Origin: Caballeronia glathei
GTDB taxonomy: Bacteria > Pseudomonadota > Gammaproteobacteria > Burkholderiales > Burkholderiaceae
Direction of reading: 5' to 3'
NCBI RefSeq assembly: GCF_000698595.1
Contig: NZ_JFHC01000011.1
Span: 1-64,000 of the forward strand
DNA: 64,000 nucleotides
The notes beneath the pieces were generated by a model. That model was not told the origin of the DNA and made no database searches. It was given only the letters and a program-made list of their open reading frames with translations. The position numbers and the translations under genes are program-made. This document shows positions 1-8,979 of this stretch, piece by piece (the stretch's first letter is position 1; each line of letters opens with the position of its first letter).

Positions 1-1
1 A

Positions 2-148
2 ATTGCGTACGAGATGAATCTAAGCGAAATCACCGTGAAGATTCACCGCGGCCAGGTGATGAAGAAGATGGCTTCGCGCACGCTCCCGGACCTTGTTCGA
101 AAGGCAGAAGCGCTCAAGATCGATCCCGATCGTTTGGGTAGCGTCTAG
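2..148 (+). CDS. C-terminal part of a LuxR/FixJ-type response regulator (truncated by window edge)
   Basis: The frame is open from the left edge to a TAG at 146-148. The 48 residues are the second half of a LuxR-family helix-turn-helix: they include the recognition helix SEITVKIHRGQVMKKM, which is the form seen in FixJ/NodW/TtrR-like two-component regulators, and a short tail. The receiver domain and start lie outside the window, so the partner kinase and target genes cannot be named. The family call is firm because of the conserved TVKIHRG motif; the specific role is unknown. Confidence 0.8.
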   Translation: MAYEMNLSEITVKIHRGQVMKKMASRTLPDLVRKAEALKIDPDRLGSV

Positions 149-580
149 TCCCGGCTCAGGTGGTTTGTGCGTTCGGTTGTTTGCGGAGCCAACTGCGGCA
201 GGCGCGATCACTGCGAGTAGCGTGCGCTTGCGCGAGGCATGCGCAAGGTAGCGCGGATATTGGATTCGCGGGCTCGCCTCCGGTTGAAGCAATATGTCGA
301 AGGGCTGCCTCGATTGCCGGATCGCGTTGGGAAGTACCGTCTCTCATAGTTAACATAATCCCAATTAGCGTATTTTCGACATGCAGTAGCTAAATTGAAA
401 TGTCCGGTTGCCAGTCCCTCGCAAGCTGATCCACCAATCCCATCCCAAACCCATTGATAACCCCGACACATCAATCCTTCCAAAGTTTGCACTTATCGTT
501 GCACACGGCACGGTCCAGTATTCCGGCAAAGAGAATCCGCGTGAACCGACGCGCATTCACAAATTTCCGGAGACATCCCG
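149..580. other. intergenic region, 432 bp, upstream of the MFS carrier
   Basis: No credible gene is seen. Between about 340 and 410 the composition is clearly more A/T-rich than its surroundings. A direct repeat TTGCAC occurs at 487-492 and 499-504, 12 bp apart and about 80-95 bp upstream of the MFS start; it could be part of a promoter or an activator site, but no matching -10 box stands out. No intrinsic terminator with a T-run follows the regulator. Confidence 0.4.
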
Positions 581-1876
581 ATGCAACCCAGCGCAACCGT
601 CCCGTCCCGCGGGCAGTCGAAGGCCACCGCCGTTTTACGCGTGACCGCCGGCAACTTCCTCGAACAGTTCGACTTCTTCCTGTTCGGCTTCTACGCAACG
701 CAGATCGCCGCCGTCTTTTTCCCGGCGGCCAGCGAATTCGCCTCGCTGATGATGACCTTCGCCGTCTTCGGCGCCGGCTTTCTGATGCGCCCGCTCGGGG
801 CAATCATCCTCGGCGCCTACATCGACGACGTCGGCCGCCGCAAGGGCCTGATCGTCACGCTGTCGATCATGGCGAGCGGCACCATCCTGATCGCGTTCGT
901 GCCGGGCTACGCGACGATCGGCCTTCTCGCGCCGGCGCTCGTCCTGATCGGCCGTCTGCTGCAGGGCTTCTCGGCTGGCGCCGAACTGGGCGGCGTATCC
1001 GTCTATCTCGCGGAAATGGCGACGCCCGGCAAAAAGGGCTTCTTCACGAGCTGGCAGTCCGCGAGCCAGCAGGTTGCGATCGTTGTGGCGGCCGCGCTCG
1101 GCTTCGGCCTGAACCAATGGCTCGACACGGCCGCCATCGCCGCGTGGGGATGGCGCGTGCCGTTCTTCGTCGGCTGCATGATCGTTCCTTTCATTTTCAT
1201 TCTGCGGCGCAACCTCGAGGAAACACAGGAGTTCAAGAAGCGGCAGCATCGCCCGACGATGAAGGAGGTCTTCAGCACGCTCGTGCAGAACTGGAATGTC
1301 GTGATCGCGGGCGTGATGCTGGTCGCCATGACCACGACGAGCTTCTACCTGATCACCGTGTACGCGCCGACCTTCGGCAAGACCGTGCTGCACCTGAGCA
1401 CCGCGGACAGCCTGCTCGTGACGCTGTGCGTCGGCGTGTCGAACTTCATCTGGCTGCCGATCGGTGGAGCGCTGTCGGACCGGATCGGACGCCGCCCTCT
1501 GCTGCTCTCGATGACGCTCCTCGCGATCGCCACCGCCTACCCTGCGCTCTCGCTGCTCGCGCACGCGCCGAGCTTCGTCAACATGCTGCTCGTGCTGCTC
1601 TGGCTCTCGTTCATGTACGGCATCTACAACGGCGCGATGGTCGTCGCGCTGACGGAAGTGATGCCGGTCGAAGTGCGCGTCGCCGGATTCTCGCTCGCCT
1701 ACAGCCTCGCGACCGCGGTCTTCGGCGGATTCACCCCGGCAATCTCGACGGCGCTCATCCACATGACAGGCGACAAGGCCGCGCCCGGCTACTGGATGAG
1801 CTTCGCCGCGGTGTGCGCGCTCGGCGCGACGTTCGCGCTGTACCGGCGCCGTCCCGTCGTCGTGCAGACGGCCTGA
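581..1876 (+). CDS. MFS carboxylate/proton symporter of the citrate/tricarballylate (CitA/TcuC) type
   Basis: The 431-residue protein has the length and layout of the metabolite:H+ symporter family, with twelve predicted membrane segments. The N-terminus reads [16 protein letters not shown], typical of the citrate/alpha-ketoglutarate carriers, and the loop between segments 2 and 3 has the MFS signature G-x3-D-x2-GRR (IDDVGRRKG, around residues 85-95). It probably imports a di- or tricarboxylate across the inner membrane. The ATG at 581 follows a purine-rich GGAGA about 7 bp upstream. The next gene, 46 bp downstream on the same strand, is an exported binding protein, and a DctA-type carrier plus LysR regulator lie opposite, so the locus looks devoted to organic-acid uptake. 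The substrate itself cannot be read from the sequence. Confidence 0.82.
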   Translation: MQPSATVPSRGQSKATAVLRVTAGNFLEQFDFFLFGFYATQIAAVFFPAASEFASLMMTFAVFGAGFLMRPLGAIILGAYIDDVGRRKGLIVTLSIMASGTILIAFVPGYATIGLLAPALVLIGRLLQGFSAGAELGGVSVYLAEMATPGKKGFFTSWQSASQQVAIVVAAALGFGLNQWLDTAAIAAWGWRVPFFVGCMIVPFIFILRRNLEETQEFKKRQHRPTMKEVFSTLVQNWNVVIAGVMLVAMTTTSFYLITVYAPTFGKTVLHLSTADSLLVTLCVGVSNFIWLPIGGALSDRIGRRPLLLSMTLLAIATAYPALSLLAHAPSFVNMLLVLLWLSFMYGIYNGAMVVALTEVMPVEVRVAGFSLAYSLATAVFGGFTPAISTALIHMTGDKAAPGYWMSFAAVCALGATFALYRRRPVVVQTA

Positions 1877-1922
1877 CGCGGCAATCCTCCGGCTCTCTTT
1901 CAAACACCAGACTGTCGCGTAC

Positions 1923-2720
1923 ATGACCATGAAAACCATGCAATCGCTTCTACTGAAATTCTGCACCGCCGCCCTCGTCGGGAGCACGGCCGCCGCGGCC
2001 AGCGTGCACGCTGACGAACTGCACGTGATGAGTTCGGGCGGCTTTACCGCCGCCTACAAGCTGCTCGGTCCCGGATATGCGGCGTCCACCGGCAACACGC
2101 TCGATACGGCGCTCGGGCCCTCGATGGGCAAGTCGCCGGAAGCCATTCCCAACCGGCTCGCGCGCGGCGAACCCGCCGACGCGGTGATCATGGTCGGCTA
2201 CGCGCTCGACGACCTGATCAAGGAAGGCAAGGTCATTCCCGGCTCGCGCGTCGAGCTTGCGGATTCGCGCATCGGCATGGTCGTGCGCGACGGCGCGCCG
2301 AAGCCGGATATCGGCTCCGCGGAGGCACTCAAGGAAACCTTGCTGCATGCCCGATCGATCGCGTACTCGGACAGCGCGAGCGGCGTGTATATCGAGCGGG
2401 AGCTGTTCAGGCGACTCGGCATCGAGGACCAGGTGAAATCGAAGGCGAAGATGATCCCGCAGATTCCCGTGGCGTCCGTCGTGGCAAGCGGCGATTACGA
2501 GGTGGGCTTCCAGCAGGTGAGCGAACTGCTGCCGGTGAAGGGCGCGACCTACGTCGGCAAGATTCCGGAGGAATTGCAATCGGTGACGCGTTTCGCCGCG
2601 GGCGTCCCGGCGGGCGCGCAGCATCCGAAGGAAGCGAAGGCGCTCCTCGACTATCTCGCCTCCCCCGCCGTGCAGCGCGAAGTCACATCGACCGGGCTCG
2701 ATTCCGTCACCACGCACTGA
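1923..2720 (+). CDS. periplasmic ModA-like substrate-binding protein without ABC partner
   Basis: The 265-residue product starts with a Sec signal peptide (positive MKTM, hydrophobic stretch, likely cleavage after SVHA near residue 30) and continues as a type II periplasmic binding fold of the molybdate/tungstate-binding (ModA) type: an LHVMSSGGFTAA first strand, an SMGKSPEAIPNRLARGEPAD region and a YSDSASGVYIERELFRRLG hinge. No ABC permease or ATPase is adjacent. It follows the MFS carrier by 46 bp and is probably cotranscribed. ModA-like orphans often bind organic anions instead of molybdate; here a role in sensing or delivering the carboxylate handled by its neighbours is an inference. Several ATGs (1923, 1929, 1938) are possible starts. 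Confidence 0.75.
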   Translation: MTMKTMQSLLLKFCTAALVGSTAAAASVHADELHVMSSGGFTAAYKLLGPGYAASTGNTLDTALGPSMGKSPEAIPNRLARGEPADAVIMVGYALDDLIKEGKVIPGSRVELADSRIGMVVRDGAPKPDIGSAEALKETLLHARSIAYSDSASGVYIERELFRRLGIEDQVKSKAKMIPQIPVASVVASGDYEVGFQQVSELLPVKGATYVGKIPEELQSVTRFAAGVPAGAQHPKEAKALLDYLASPAVQREVTSTGLDSVTTH

Positions 2721-2729
2721 AAGGAACAT

Positions 2730-2750
2730 GGCCGGTCCGATGGTCCGGCC
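2730..2750. terminator. GC-rich hairpin between convergent genes
   Basis: GGCCGG (2730-2735) and CCGGCC (2745-2750) form a 6-bp stem with a 9-nt loop, 9 bp after the binding-protein stop and 20 bp before the end of the convergent symporter gene. There is no T-run, so it is at best a weak or Rho-assisted bidirectional terminator. Confidence 0.4.
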
Positions 2751-2769
2751 GGCGCCCCGGATCGGGCAT

Positions 2770-4092
2770 TCAGCTGCGTAAATCAGCGGGCTGATCGAAC
2801 GGATCGCCCTGTTCGCGCGCGGACGGCCCCAGGCGCAATGCGTCGAGCAGCCTCGCGCGGTCGCACGAACGCTCCCACATCGACACGAAGATCACCGCGC
2901 AGGCGTTGCTGACGACGCTCGTCAACGCCCGCGCCTCCGACATGAACCGGTCGATGCCGACCAGCAGCGCGACACCGGCGAGCGGCAGGTCGGGCATCAC
3001 CGCGAGCGTCGCGACGAGTGCGACGAGTCCGCTGCCCGATACGCCCGCCGCGCCCTTCGATGTGATCAGCATGATCGCGAGCATCGTCGCGATCTGCGTG
3101 CCCGAAAGCGGCACGTCGCATGCCTGCGCGATGAACATGGCGGCGAGCGTCAGATAGATCGCGGTGCCGTCGAGGTTGAACGAGTAGCCCGCGGGCAGCA
3201 CGAGGCCCACGATGCCCTTGTCGCAGCCGAGCGTTTCGAGCTTGACGATGAGGCGGGGCAGCACGGGTTCGGTCGACGATGTCGCGAGCACGATCAGCAG
3301 TTCTTCGCGCAGGTAGCGCAACAGGCGCCAGAGCGAGAAGCCGTGCAGGCGCGCGAGCGAGCCGAGCACGCAGGTGACGAACAGCAGACACGCAAGGTAG
3401 AACGACACCACGAGCAGGCCGAGCGAGCCGATCGAGCGGATGCCGAAGCGGCCCACGGTGAAGGCCATCGCGCCGAATGCGCCGAGCGGCGCGAGCCGCA
3501 TGATCATCGCGAGAATGCGAAAGAGCACGTGCGCGACGGCGTCGATCAATTCCTGCACCCGCCGCCCCGCGCTCGCGTTCGCGTTCAGCGCGAACCCGAA
3601 CAGCAGCGCGAGCAGCAGCACCGGCAGCACCTCGCCCTTCTCGAACGCGCCGACGAGCGTCTCCGGAATCACATGCAGCGCGAAATCGACGAGCCCGTGC
3701 GTCTCCGTGTGCGTGGAATACTGCCTGAGGATCGTCGCGTCCAGGTGCCGCGGATCGATGTGCAGGCCCGTGCCCGGATGAAGCGCGAACGCCGCGGCGA
3801 GCCCGAGAACGAGGGCGACGCCGGTCAGCGCATAGAACAGCAGGAGCGCCTTCAGGATCGTGCGCCCGATCCGCGCCCCGCTCGCAAGCGAGGTGATGCC
3901 GGTCACGATCGTGCAGAAGACGATTGGCGCGATCATCATGCGCACCAGCCCGATGAACGCGTCGCTCAGCGGTTTGAGCGACGCGCCGGCGTGCGGCCAG
4001 ACATGTCCGACGGCCATGCCGAGCCCCATTGCCAGCAGCACCTGCACGTAGAGCAGCCGGAAGGGTCTCGCCCCCTTTCCCCCGGCGTTCAT
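2770..4092 (-). CDS. dicarboxylate:cation symporter, DctA/GltP (DAACS) family
   Basis: The 440-residue membrane protein shows the hallmarks of the dicarboxylate/amino acid:cation symporter family: the serine/threonine hairpin motif with TSSTEPVLPRL (about residues 265-280) and the NLDGT motif followed by IYLTLAAMFIAQ (about 305-330), which binds cation and substrate in family structures. The first membrane segment begins near residue 10. It would import a C4-dicarboxylate or acidic amino acid with protons or sodium. Its ATG overlaps the stop of the upstream LysR gene as ATGA, so the two are translationally coupled and probably one transcript. Compared with classical DctA the N-terminus is rich in Arg/Gly and the C-terminus is short. 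Confidence 0.85.
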   Translation of the reverse strand: MNAGGKGARPFRLLYVQVLLAMGLGMAVGHVWPHAGASLKPLSDAFIGLVRMMIAPIVFCTIVTGITSLASGARIGRTILKALLLFYALTGVALVLGLAAAFALHPGTGLHIDPRHLDATILRQYSTHTETHGLVDFALHVIPETLVGAFEKGEVLPVLLLALLFGFALNANASAGRRVQELIDAVAHVLFRILAMIMRLAPLGAFGAMAFTVGRFGIRSIGSLGLLVVSFYLACLLFVTCVLGSLARLHGFSLWRLLRYLREELLIVLATSSTEPVLPRLIVKLETLGCDKGIVGLVLPAGYSFNLDGTAIYLTLAAMFIAQACDVPLSGTQIATMLAIMLITSKGAAGVSGSGLVALVATLAVMPDLPLAGVALLVGIDRFMSEARALTSVVSNACAVIFVSMWERSCDRARLLDALRLGPSAREQGDPFDQPADLRS

Positions 4093-5021
4093 TTCGCCGC
4101 CTTCTTCGCAGCTTCACGCGCACGGCCGCTGCGCTGCGCGTCGATGATCGTCTGATAGAACTCCTGGGCGGCCGGCGTGAGCGGGCGTCCCCTGCGCCTC
4201 ACGATGCCCACGCGCCGCGTCACGACCGGATCGACCAGCGGCACGCTCGTCAGAATCGGATGGTCGCGCAGGGGCATCGCCATGGAAGGCACGGCGGCCA
4301 CGCCCAGTCCGGCTTCGATGAGGCCGAGCAGGGTCGTGACATGACGCGTCTCGCAGACGCTCGGCCTGCGCGGCGCGACGGTCGCGAGCGCCTGGTCGAG
4401 CAGCAGCCGGTTGCCTGAGGTCTTGTCGACCGACACGTAATCGTGCTCGTAAAGCTCGCTCCACGACACGCGCTTCTTGCGGGCAAGCGGATGATCGCGG
4501 CGGCACGCGGCCACGAACCGCTCCTGCAACAGCACCTTGAATTCGACTTCGGTCTCCTGGCTGCCCATGAAGCTCACGCCGAAATCCGCCTCCCCGCTGA
4601 TCACTGCGCCGAGCACCTCGTTGGCGCTCGAATCCAGCAGCTTCACGCGGATTCTCGGATAGCGCGCGTGATAGCTCGCGATCACGCCCGGCAGGAAATA
4701 GTAGGCGACCGACGGCACGCACGCGATGGTCACGTGACCGAGGCGGCTCGTCGAGACATCGCGGATGCCGAGCAGCGCGGCGTCGAGATCGTCGAGCAGT
4801 TGCTCCGCGCTCGGCGCGAACACGCGTCCCACGGTGGTGAGCGTGACGCTGCGCGTGGTGCGCTCGAAGAGCCGCACGCCGAGCGCGTCCTCCAGCTTGT
4901 CGATGCGGCGGCTCAGTGCCGGCTGCGAAATGTTCACCGCTTCGGCAGCCTTGCGGAAACTCCCCAACTCCACGACGGCGCGAAACGCCTGCAAATCGTT
5001 CAGGTCGAAGTTGACGCCCAC
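4089..5021 (-). CDS. LysR-type transcriptional regulator of the carboxylate uptake locus
   Basis: The 310-residue protein has an N-terminal winged helix (residues 5-65) with the LysR signature FRKAAEAVNISQPALSRRI and LFERTTRSVTLT, followed by a LysR substrate-binding domain. The last residues (AREAAKKAAK) are a basic tail not usually seen. The start at 5021 lies just after MGVNFDLNDLQAFRAV, the normal distance from the helix-turn-helix. It overlaps the DctA-type symporter by 4 bp, so it most likely controls that gene and perhaps the facing MFS/binding-protein pair. Just upstream, at 5032-5066, CCGCAT and ATGCGG form an inverted repeat around a T/A-richer core that could be its own operator. 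Confidence 0.85.
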   Translation of the reverse strand: MGVNFDLNDLQAFRAVVELGSFRKAAEAVNISQPALSRRIDKLEDALGVRLFERTTRSVTLTTVGRVFAPSAEQLLDDLDAALLGIRDVSTSRLGHVTIACVPSVAYYFLPGVIASYHARYPRIRVKLLDSSANEVLGAVISGEADFGVSFMGSQETEVEFKVLLQERFVAACRRDHPLARKKRVSWSELYEHDYVSVDKTSGNRLLLDQALATVAPRRPSVCETRHVTTLLGLIEAGLGVAAVPSMAMPLRDHPILTSVPLVDPVVTRRVGIVRRRGRPLTPAAQEFYQTIIDAQRSGRAREAAKKAAK

Positions 5022-5079
5022 GAACCGCCCTCCGCATTGTAGATGCGGGTATTGTGCATGATGCGGTGGGCGGGCGGCG

Positions 5080-5850
5080 TCACACGGCGGTCCATCCTCC
5101 GTCGATCGCGAGCGTCGCGCCGGTGATCATCGCGGCTGCCTGCGAGGCGAGGAACACGATCGGATCGGCCACGTTGCGCGGCTCGCCCACGCGGCCGAGC
5201 GGAATGCGCGCGAGCAGGGAATCGAGAAACACCGGGTCGTCGAGCCAGCGCCGGGTGCTGTCGGTGCGGGTGAACGTGGGCGCGACCGCGTTCACCCTGA
5301 TCTGGTGAGGCGCCCATTCGACGGCGAGACACCGGGTCATGTGAATCATCGCGGCCTTCGTCATGCAGTAGACCGACTCGCCGGGCAGCGCGACGAGACC
5401 CGCCTGCGAGGCGACATTGATGACCGTTCCGTGCCTGCGCGGCACCATGCGCCGCGCCACGGCCTGCGCGGCGAAGAACGCGCCCTTGACGTTCAGGTCG
5501 AACATCGCGTCGAAGTCGGCGATCCCGACATCCAGCGAAGGCGCCGGGCGGCTGTGCCCGGCGTTGTTCACGAGGATCGAGAGCGGGCCGAGCGCCGCCT
5601 CCGCGGCATCGACGGCAGCGGGGATCGACGCAAAGTCGGTCAGGTCCATCGATACGGCCGCGGCGCGCACGCCCAGCGCCCGTATTTCGGCGGCAAGGCC
5701 TTCACCCGCGTGGCGGTCGCGGCATCCCGCGGCCACATTCGCGCCGGCCCGCGCGAGCGCGAGCGCCGCTTCGCGTCCGATGCCCCGCGTCGCGCCGGTG
5801 ACGAGCGCCGTCTCGCCTACAAGGGAAAATGCTGTTGCCTGATCGCTCAT
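5080..5850 (-). CDS. short-chain dehydrogenase/reductase of a sugar/polyol operon
   Basis: Classical SDR of about 256 residues. The N-terminal nucleotide-binding motif TGATRGIG, the NNAG motif, the catalytic Ser (VASQ) and the YCMTK Tyr-x3-Lys pair are all present, and the protein ends in the usual AIDGGWTAV. It would oxidise an alcohol or reduce a ketone on a sugar or polyol with NAD(P). I prefer the ATG at 5850 (MSDQATAFSL) because GGAA lies at the right distance; an in-frame ATG 12 bp earlier is possible. It is the last gene of the seven-gene minus-strand cluster that reaches to 10896. The substrate is not identifiable. Confidence 0.82.
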   Translation of the reverse strand: MSDQATAFSLVGETALVTGATRGIGREAALALARAGANVAAGCRDRHAGEGLAAEIRALGVRAAAVSMDLTDFASIPAAVDAAEAALGPLSILVNNAGHSRPAPSLDVGIADFDAMFDLNVKGAFFAAQAVARRMVPRRHGTVINVASQAGLVALPGESVYCMTKAAMIHMTRCLAVEWAPHQIRVNAVAPTFTRTDSTRRWLDDPVFLDSLLARIPLGRVGEPRNVADPIVFLASQAAAMITGATLAIDGGWTAV

Positions 5851-5919
5851 GATCGGTTCCATGAATTGAAAGTGCGCCGTTCTCTCGCGTCCGCGCGAGC
5901 GAGGCGCTGGCCGGCGATG

Positions 5920-6702
5920 TCACACATGCATCGCGATCTCGAGCGCCTCGCGCAGCTTCGGCGTGCAGCCGATCACGCGGTTGCCCCGCTCCAGACACTG
6001 TGCGGTGAGGAAGTCGTTCGTCCACCCTCCGGCTTCCTCGATCAGCAACACGGCGGCCGCCGCGTCCCACGCGTTGATGTGCAGTTCGCAATAGGCGTCC
6101 TGCCGGCCGGCCGCCACGTAAGCGAGCCCGAGCGCGCCGGACCCGCGGCGCTTCACGCCCGCACCCAGTTCGTTCAGGCGCGTGGCGACCTTCAGATAGT
6201 CGTCGAACGGCGCGCGCGGCGACCATCCCAGTTCGACGATCGACTTTCTCGGGTCGTCGATCGCGCTCACCTTGATCGGGCGGCCATTGAGCGTCGCGCC
6301 GCCGCCGTGGCGCGCCGCGAACAGTTCCCCCGCCATCGGGTCGTAGAGCACGCCGATTTGCGTGCGGCCCTCATGCACGAACGCAATCGACACGCAGAAG
6401 TACGCGACGCCCCGCGCGAAGTCCGCGGTGCCGTCGATCGGATCGACGATCCAGACGCTTGCGCCGAAGGCGCCGCCGCCCTCCTCGCCGAAGAAGCCGT
6501 CGTCAGGAAAGGCCTGCGACAGCCGCAGCGCGATGAGCTTCTCGACTTCGGCATCGGTTTCGGTCAGATAGTCCTGTGGGCCCTTGAAGGTGAGCTCGAG
6601 CGCCTCGTCGCGTTCGAGAAAGCGCCTTCGCACGAGTTGCCCCGCTTCCTGCGCAATCGCGCAGGCCGCCAGAAAACGCAGATGCATCGAGACTTCGTTC
6701 AT
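5920..6702 (-). CDS. inositol-monophosphatase-family sugar phosphatase
   Basis: The 260-residue protein carries the metal-binding motifs of the family: GFFGEEGG (about residues 71-78), WIVDPIDGTADF (about 87-98) and the C-terminal WDAAAAVLLIEEAGG. These residues bind two or three Mg ions and hydrolyse a phosphomonoester of inositol, a sugar or a nucleotide (CysQ-like). An AGAGGTGACG Shine-Dalgarno lies just before the ATG at 6702. Position between a FucU/RbsD-type mutarotase and an SDR suggests that it dephosphorylates an intermediate of the same sugar pathway, which is unusual for catabolism and leaves the direction of the pathway open. Confidence 0.85.
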   Translation of the reverse strand: MNEVSMHLRFLAACAIAQEAGQLVRRRFLERDEALELTFKGPQDYLTETDAEVEKLIALRLSQAFPDDGFFGEEGGGAFGASVWIVDPIDGTADFARGVAYFCVSIAFVHEGRTQIGVLYDPMAGELFAARHGGGATLNGRPIKVSAIDDPRKSIVELGWSPRAPFDDYLKVATRLNELGAGVKRRGSGALGLAYVAAGRQDAYCELHINAWDAAAAVLLIEEAGGWTNDFLTAQCLERGNRVIGCTPKLREALEIAMHV

Positions 6703-6751
6703 TTCGTCACCTCTAGTCGATATCGGATGAAAACGGAACCGCGCATGGCGA

Positions 6752-7177
6752 TCATGCCGGCAGCGTCCCCTTGCGCACGATGATGTTGCCGTAGGGCCGC
6801 GCTTCGGCCGTTACGATGATCGCCGCGGCGTTCGCCGCGCGCGCCTTGAAGTCCGCAGGCGTCATCGATGCGATCTCCGCTTGCGGCGCATGGCGGCCCA
6901 CCACGTCGATCAAGTCTCGCATGACCGGCAGGATCTCATCGGGACGGTCCCTTGCCTGCATGCGCGTCACCGTCCCCGCGCCCCTGTCGAGCGGCAGCAC
7001 CGAGAGCACCGCATCGAGCGTGCGCACGCCGTCCGATCCGTCGTGGCGAATGATCGTCGGTCCCGCGCTCAGCGCGGGATAGTTGCGATCGGCGATCACG
7101 ATCTCCTCGCCATGTCCCATCGCGCGCAAGATGGCGAGCAGCTCGGGGCCGAGAAGAGGGTCGATATGCTTGAGCAT
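6752..7177 (-). CDS. RbsD/FucU-family sugar mutarotase
   Basis: At 141 residues it has the length of FucU. The start MLKHIDPLLGPELLAILRAMGHG with a catalytic His near residue 22 and IADRNYPA are diagnostic of the RbsD/FucU fold, whose decameric members interconvert the alpha and beta anomers of ribose or fucose. The C-terminal half keeps IIVTAEARPYGNIIVRKG. CGGAGA lies upstream of the ATG at 7177. It sits next to the ROK-type sugar kinase, consistent with supplying the right anomer for phosphorylation. FucU is closer in length and motif than RbsD, but the sugar cannot be named. Confidence 0.85.
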   Translation of the reverse strand: MLKHIDPLLGPELLAILRAMGHGEEIVIADRNYPALSAGPTIIRHDGSDGVRTLDAVLSVLPLDRGAGTVTRMQARDRPDEILPVMRDLIDVVGRHAPQAEIASMTPADFKARAANAAAIIVTAEARPYGNIIVRKGTLPA

Positions 7178-7189
7178 TCATGTCTCCGG

Positions 7190-8164
7190 TTATGAGGCAC
7201 AGCAGGAATCACCCAGCGCCGGCAAGCTGCCCCGGCGGCGAACGTATTCACGGATGACCCGCGGCGCGCCGTGCAGGGTATTCGTCCAGCCGAGCTGCGC
7301 CCAGCGCAGGTTCACCGGCACGCCGGTTTTCGCGAAGGGCGCGTTGATTTCGATGAGGCGCGCGAGCCGCGCTCTCGGATAGTGCGCGATGTTCAGCACC
7401 CCGCCGCCGAGCACGACGACCTTCGGCGCAAGCAGCGCGACGGCCGTGTCGACGGCAAGCGCCTGATACTGCACGAAGCGCTCCAGTTCGGCGGCGAGTT
7501 CAGGCTTGCCCGTCGCCGCGCCGAATACGTTTGCAACCGGCTCGGCGTGGCGCGTCGCGATGTGTTCGAGCGCCCTCCCCGATGCGCAGTCTTCGATCGT
7601 CGGCTGCCTCGCGTCCGGTTCGCCGTTGCGTTCGAGAAGACACGGCACATGTCCCGCTTCGAGCGCCCAGCCGCATCCGCGAAACGGCCGGCCGCCGACG
7701 ACCATCGCGGCGCCGATTCCGGTGCCGAAGAACATGCCCATCACCAGATCGCAATCCTGCGCGCAACCCGCCGCCAATTCGCCGAGAAGCGCGAGCGTCG
7801 CGTCGCGTTCGAGCACGACGGGGCGCTGGAGCAACTGGCCGAGTTCCGTTGCGAGACGGTGGCCGTCGAGTTCCGGAATGTTGCGCAGATGAAGGAGCGT
7901 GTCCTCGTCTTCGTCGATGAAACCGGGCACGGTGCACACGATCACGTCGGGTTCGATGCCCGCGAGCGCGATGGCTTCACGCGTCTGCGCCGCGAGGCTC
8001 GCGACCGGGTGCGCATTGCGCAGCCGCTTCGTGGGAACGAGGTGGGCGAATGCCTCGGGACGCCCCGCCACGACGAAGCCGAACTTCACATGCGTGCCGC
8101 CCATGTCGATCACGAGGATGCGGCCGGCGGCCGGGTCGCCTGCCGGCAGGAACGCGGCATTCAT
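7190..8164 (-). CDS. ROK-family sugar kinase, zinc motif absent
   Basis: The 324-residue protein has the ROK ATP-binding start LVIDMGGTHVKFGFV, the substrate/base motif DATLALLGE and the second phosphate motif GTGIGAAMVVGG. The segment that normally reads GHxxx-C-x-C-G-x2-G-C is shortened to EAGHVPCLLERNG...IEDCASGRALE, so the histidine is kept but the zinc-binding cysteine cluster is not. It would phosphorylate a sugar in the cytoplasm. I chose the ATG at 8164 because it overlaps the upstream hydrolase stop as ATGA; an in-frame ATG lies 15 bp further up. Same operon as the mutarotase and oxidoreductases. Confidence 0.83.
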   Translation of the reverse strand: MNAAFLPAGDPAAGRILVIDMGGTHVKFGFVVAGRPEAFAHLVPTKRLRNAHPVASLAAQTREAIALAGIEPDVIVCTVPGFIDEDEDTLLHLRNIPELDGHRLATELGQLLQRPVVLERDATLALLGELAAGCAQDCDLVMGMFFGTGIGAAMVVGGRPFRGCGWALEAGHVPCLLERNGEPDARQPTIEDCASGRALEHIATRHAEPVANVFGAATGKPELAAELERFVQYQALAVDTAVALLAPKVVVLGGGVLNIAHYPRARLARLIEINAPFAKTGVPVNLRWAQLGWTNTLHGAPRVIREYVRRRGSLPALGDSCCAS

Positions 8165-8979
8165 GGCCGCACCCCGCAACCGGCCAGAAAGGAATCCATT
8201 GCGTCGCGAAACCCGGCGACATGGGCGGGCCGGCTGACCGTCTTCGCCGTGATCTGCGCGAGCCGTGCGTCCGGTATTTCGGCGGCAAGGGTGCGGGCGT
8301 ATTCGAACGGATGCATCCAGTCCTGCTGCGTTCCGATCACGAGCGTCTTCGCCGCGATGGCCCGGATGTCCGTCAGCGCGAGCCCGGGGCCGTCGAGCGG
8401 AATGCGGCTCAGGAGGGCGATCGTCGAAACGGGATCGGGACGCTCGAGCATCGCGTGCAGCGAGGCGATGTTGTCCGGCGACACGGCTGCGATCTCGGCC
8501 ATGACCGGCATGGCGTCGATGAACCCTCGCGCCGTGTGCGCGTCATGCGCGGCAAGACGTGCCGCGACCTCGGCGTAGATGCGAAGGCGCGGCGGCGCGG
8601 GCGCGGCGAGCCACGCCGGACGCGCCAGAATCAGCGCCGACGTGCGGGCAGGATGCCGCGCGGCAATGTGCATCGCGATCGCGGCGCCGAGCGATATCCC
8701 GCCCACGACAGCCCGCGCGATGCCGAGATGATCGAGGAGTGCGATCGCGTCGTCGGCGAACTGGCGGATGCCGATGCGCGCGGGGTCGCCCAACTCCGAC
8801 AGGCCGTGCCCCCTGCATTCCATCGTGATGCGCGAGCGCCCCGCGTGGCCGGGAAACACTTCCGCGGGCTGCCCGCGGTCGGCGCACAGGCCGTGCTGCC
8901 ACAGAACCGGCAAGCCGGTTCCTGCCACTTCGTAGGCGAGCCGTGTTCCGTCGGCGGCCGTGAAATGTCCGCTATGCAT
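8161..8979 (-). CDS. alpha/beta-hydrolase fold protein in the sugar operon
   Basis: The 272-residue protein has the alpha/beta-hydrolase core: the oxyanion-hole strand LWQHGLCAD (about residues 29-37), the nucleophile elbow GGISLGAA with Ser in G-x-S-x-G, and a final His in SRPAHVAGFRDAM. It could hydrolyse an ester or, in sugar pathways, a lactone produced by the dehydrogenases. It overlaps the TIM-barrel gene upstream by 8 bp and the kinase downstream by 4 bp, so it belongs firmly to the operon. No closer specificity can be given. Confidence 0.78.
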   Translation of the reverse strand: MHSGHFTAADGTRLAYEVAGTGLPVLWQHGLCADRGQPAEVFPGHAGRSRITMECRGHGLSELGDPARIGIRQFADDAIALLDHLGIARAVVGGISLGAAIAMHIAARHPARTSALILARPAWLAAPAPPRLRIYAEVAARLAAHDAHTARGFIDAMPVMAEIAAVSPDNIASLHAMLERPDPVSTIALLSRIPLDGPGLALTDIRAIAAKTLVIGTQQDWMHPFEYARTLAAEIPDARLAQITAKTVSRPAHVAGFRDAMDSFLAGCGVRP

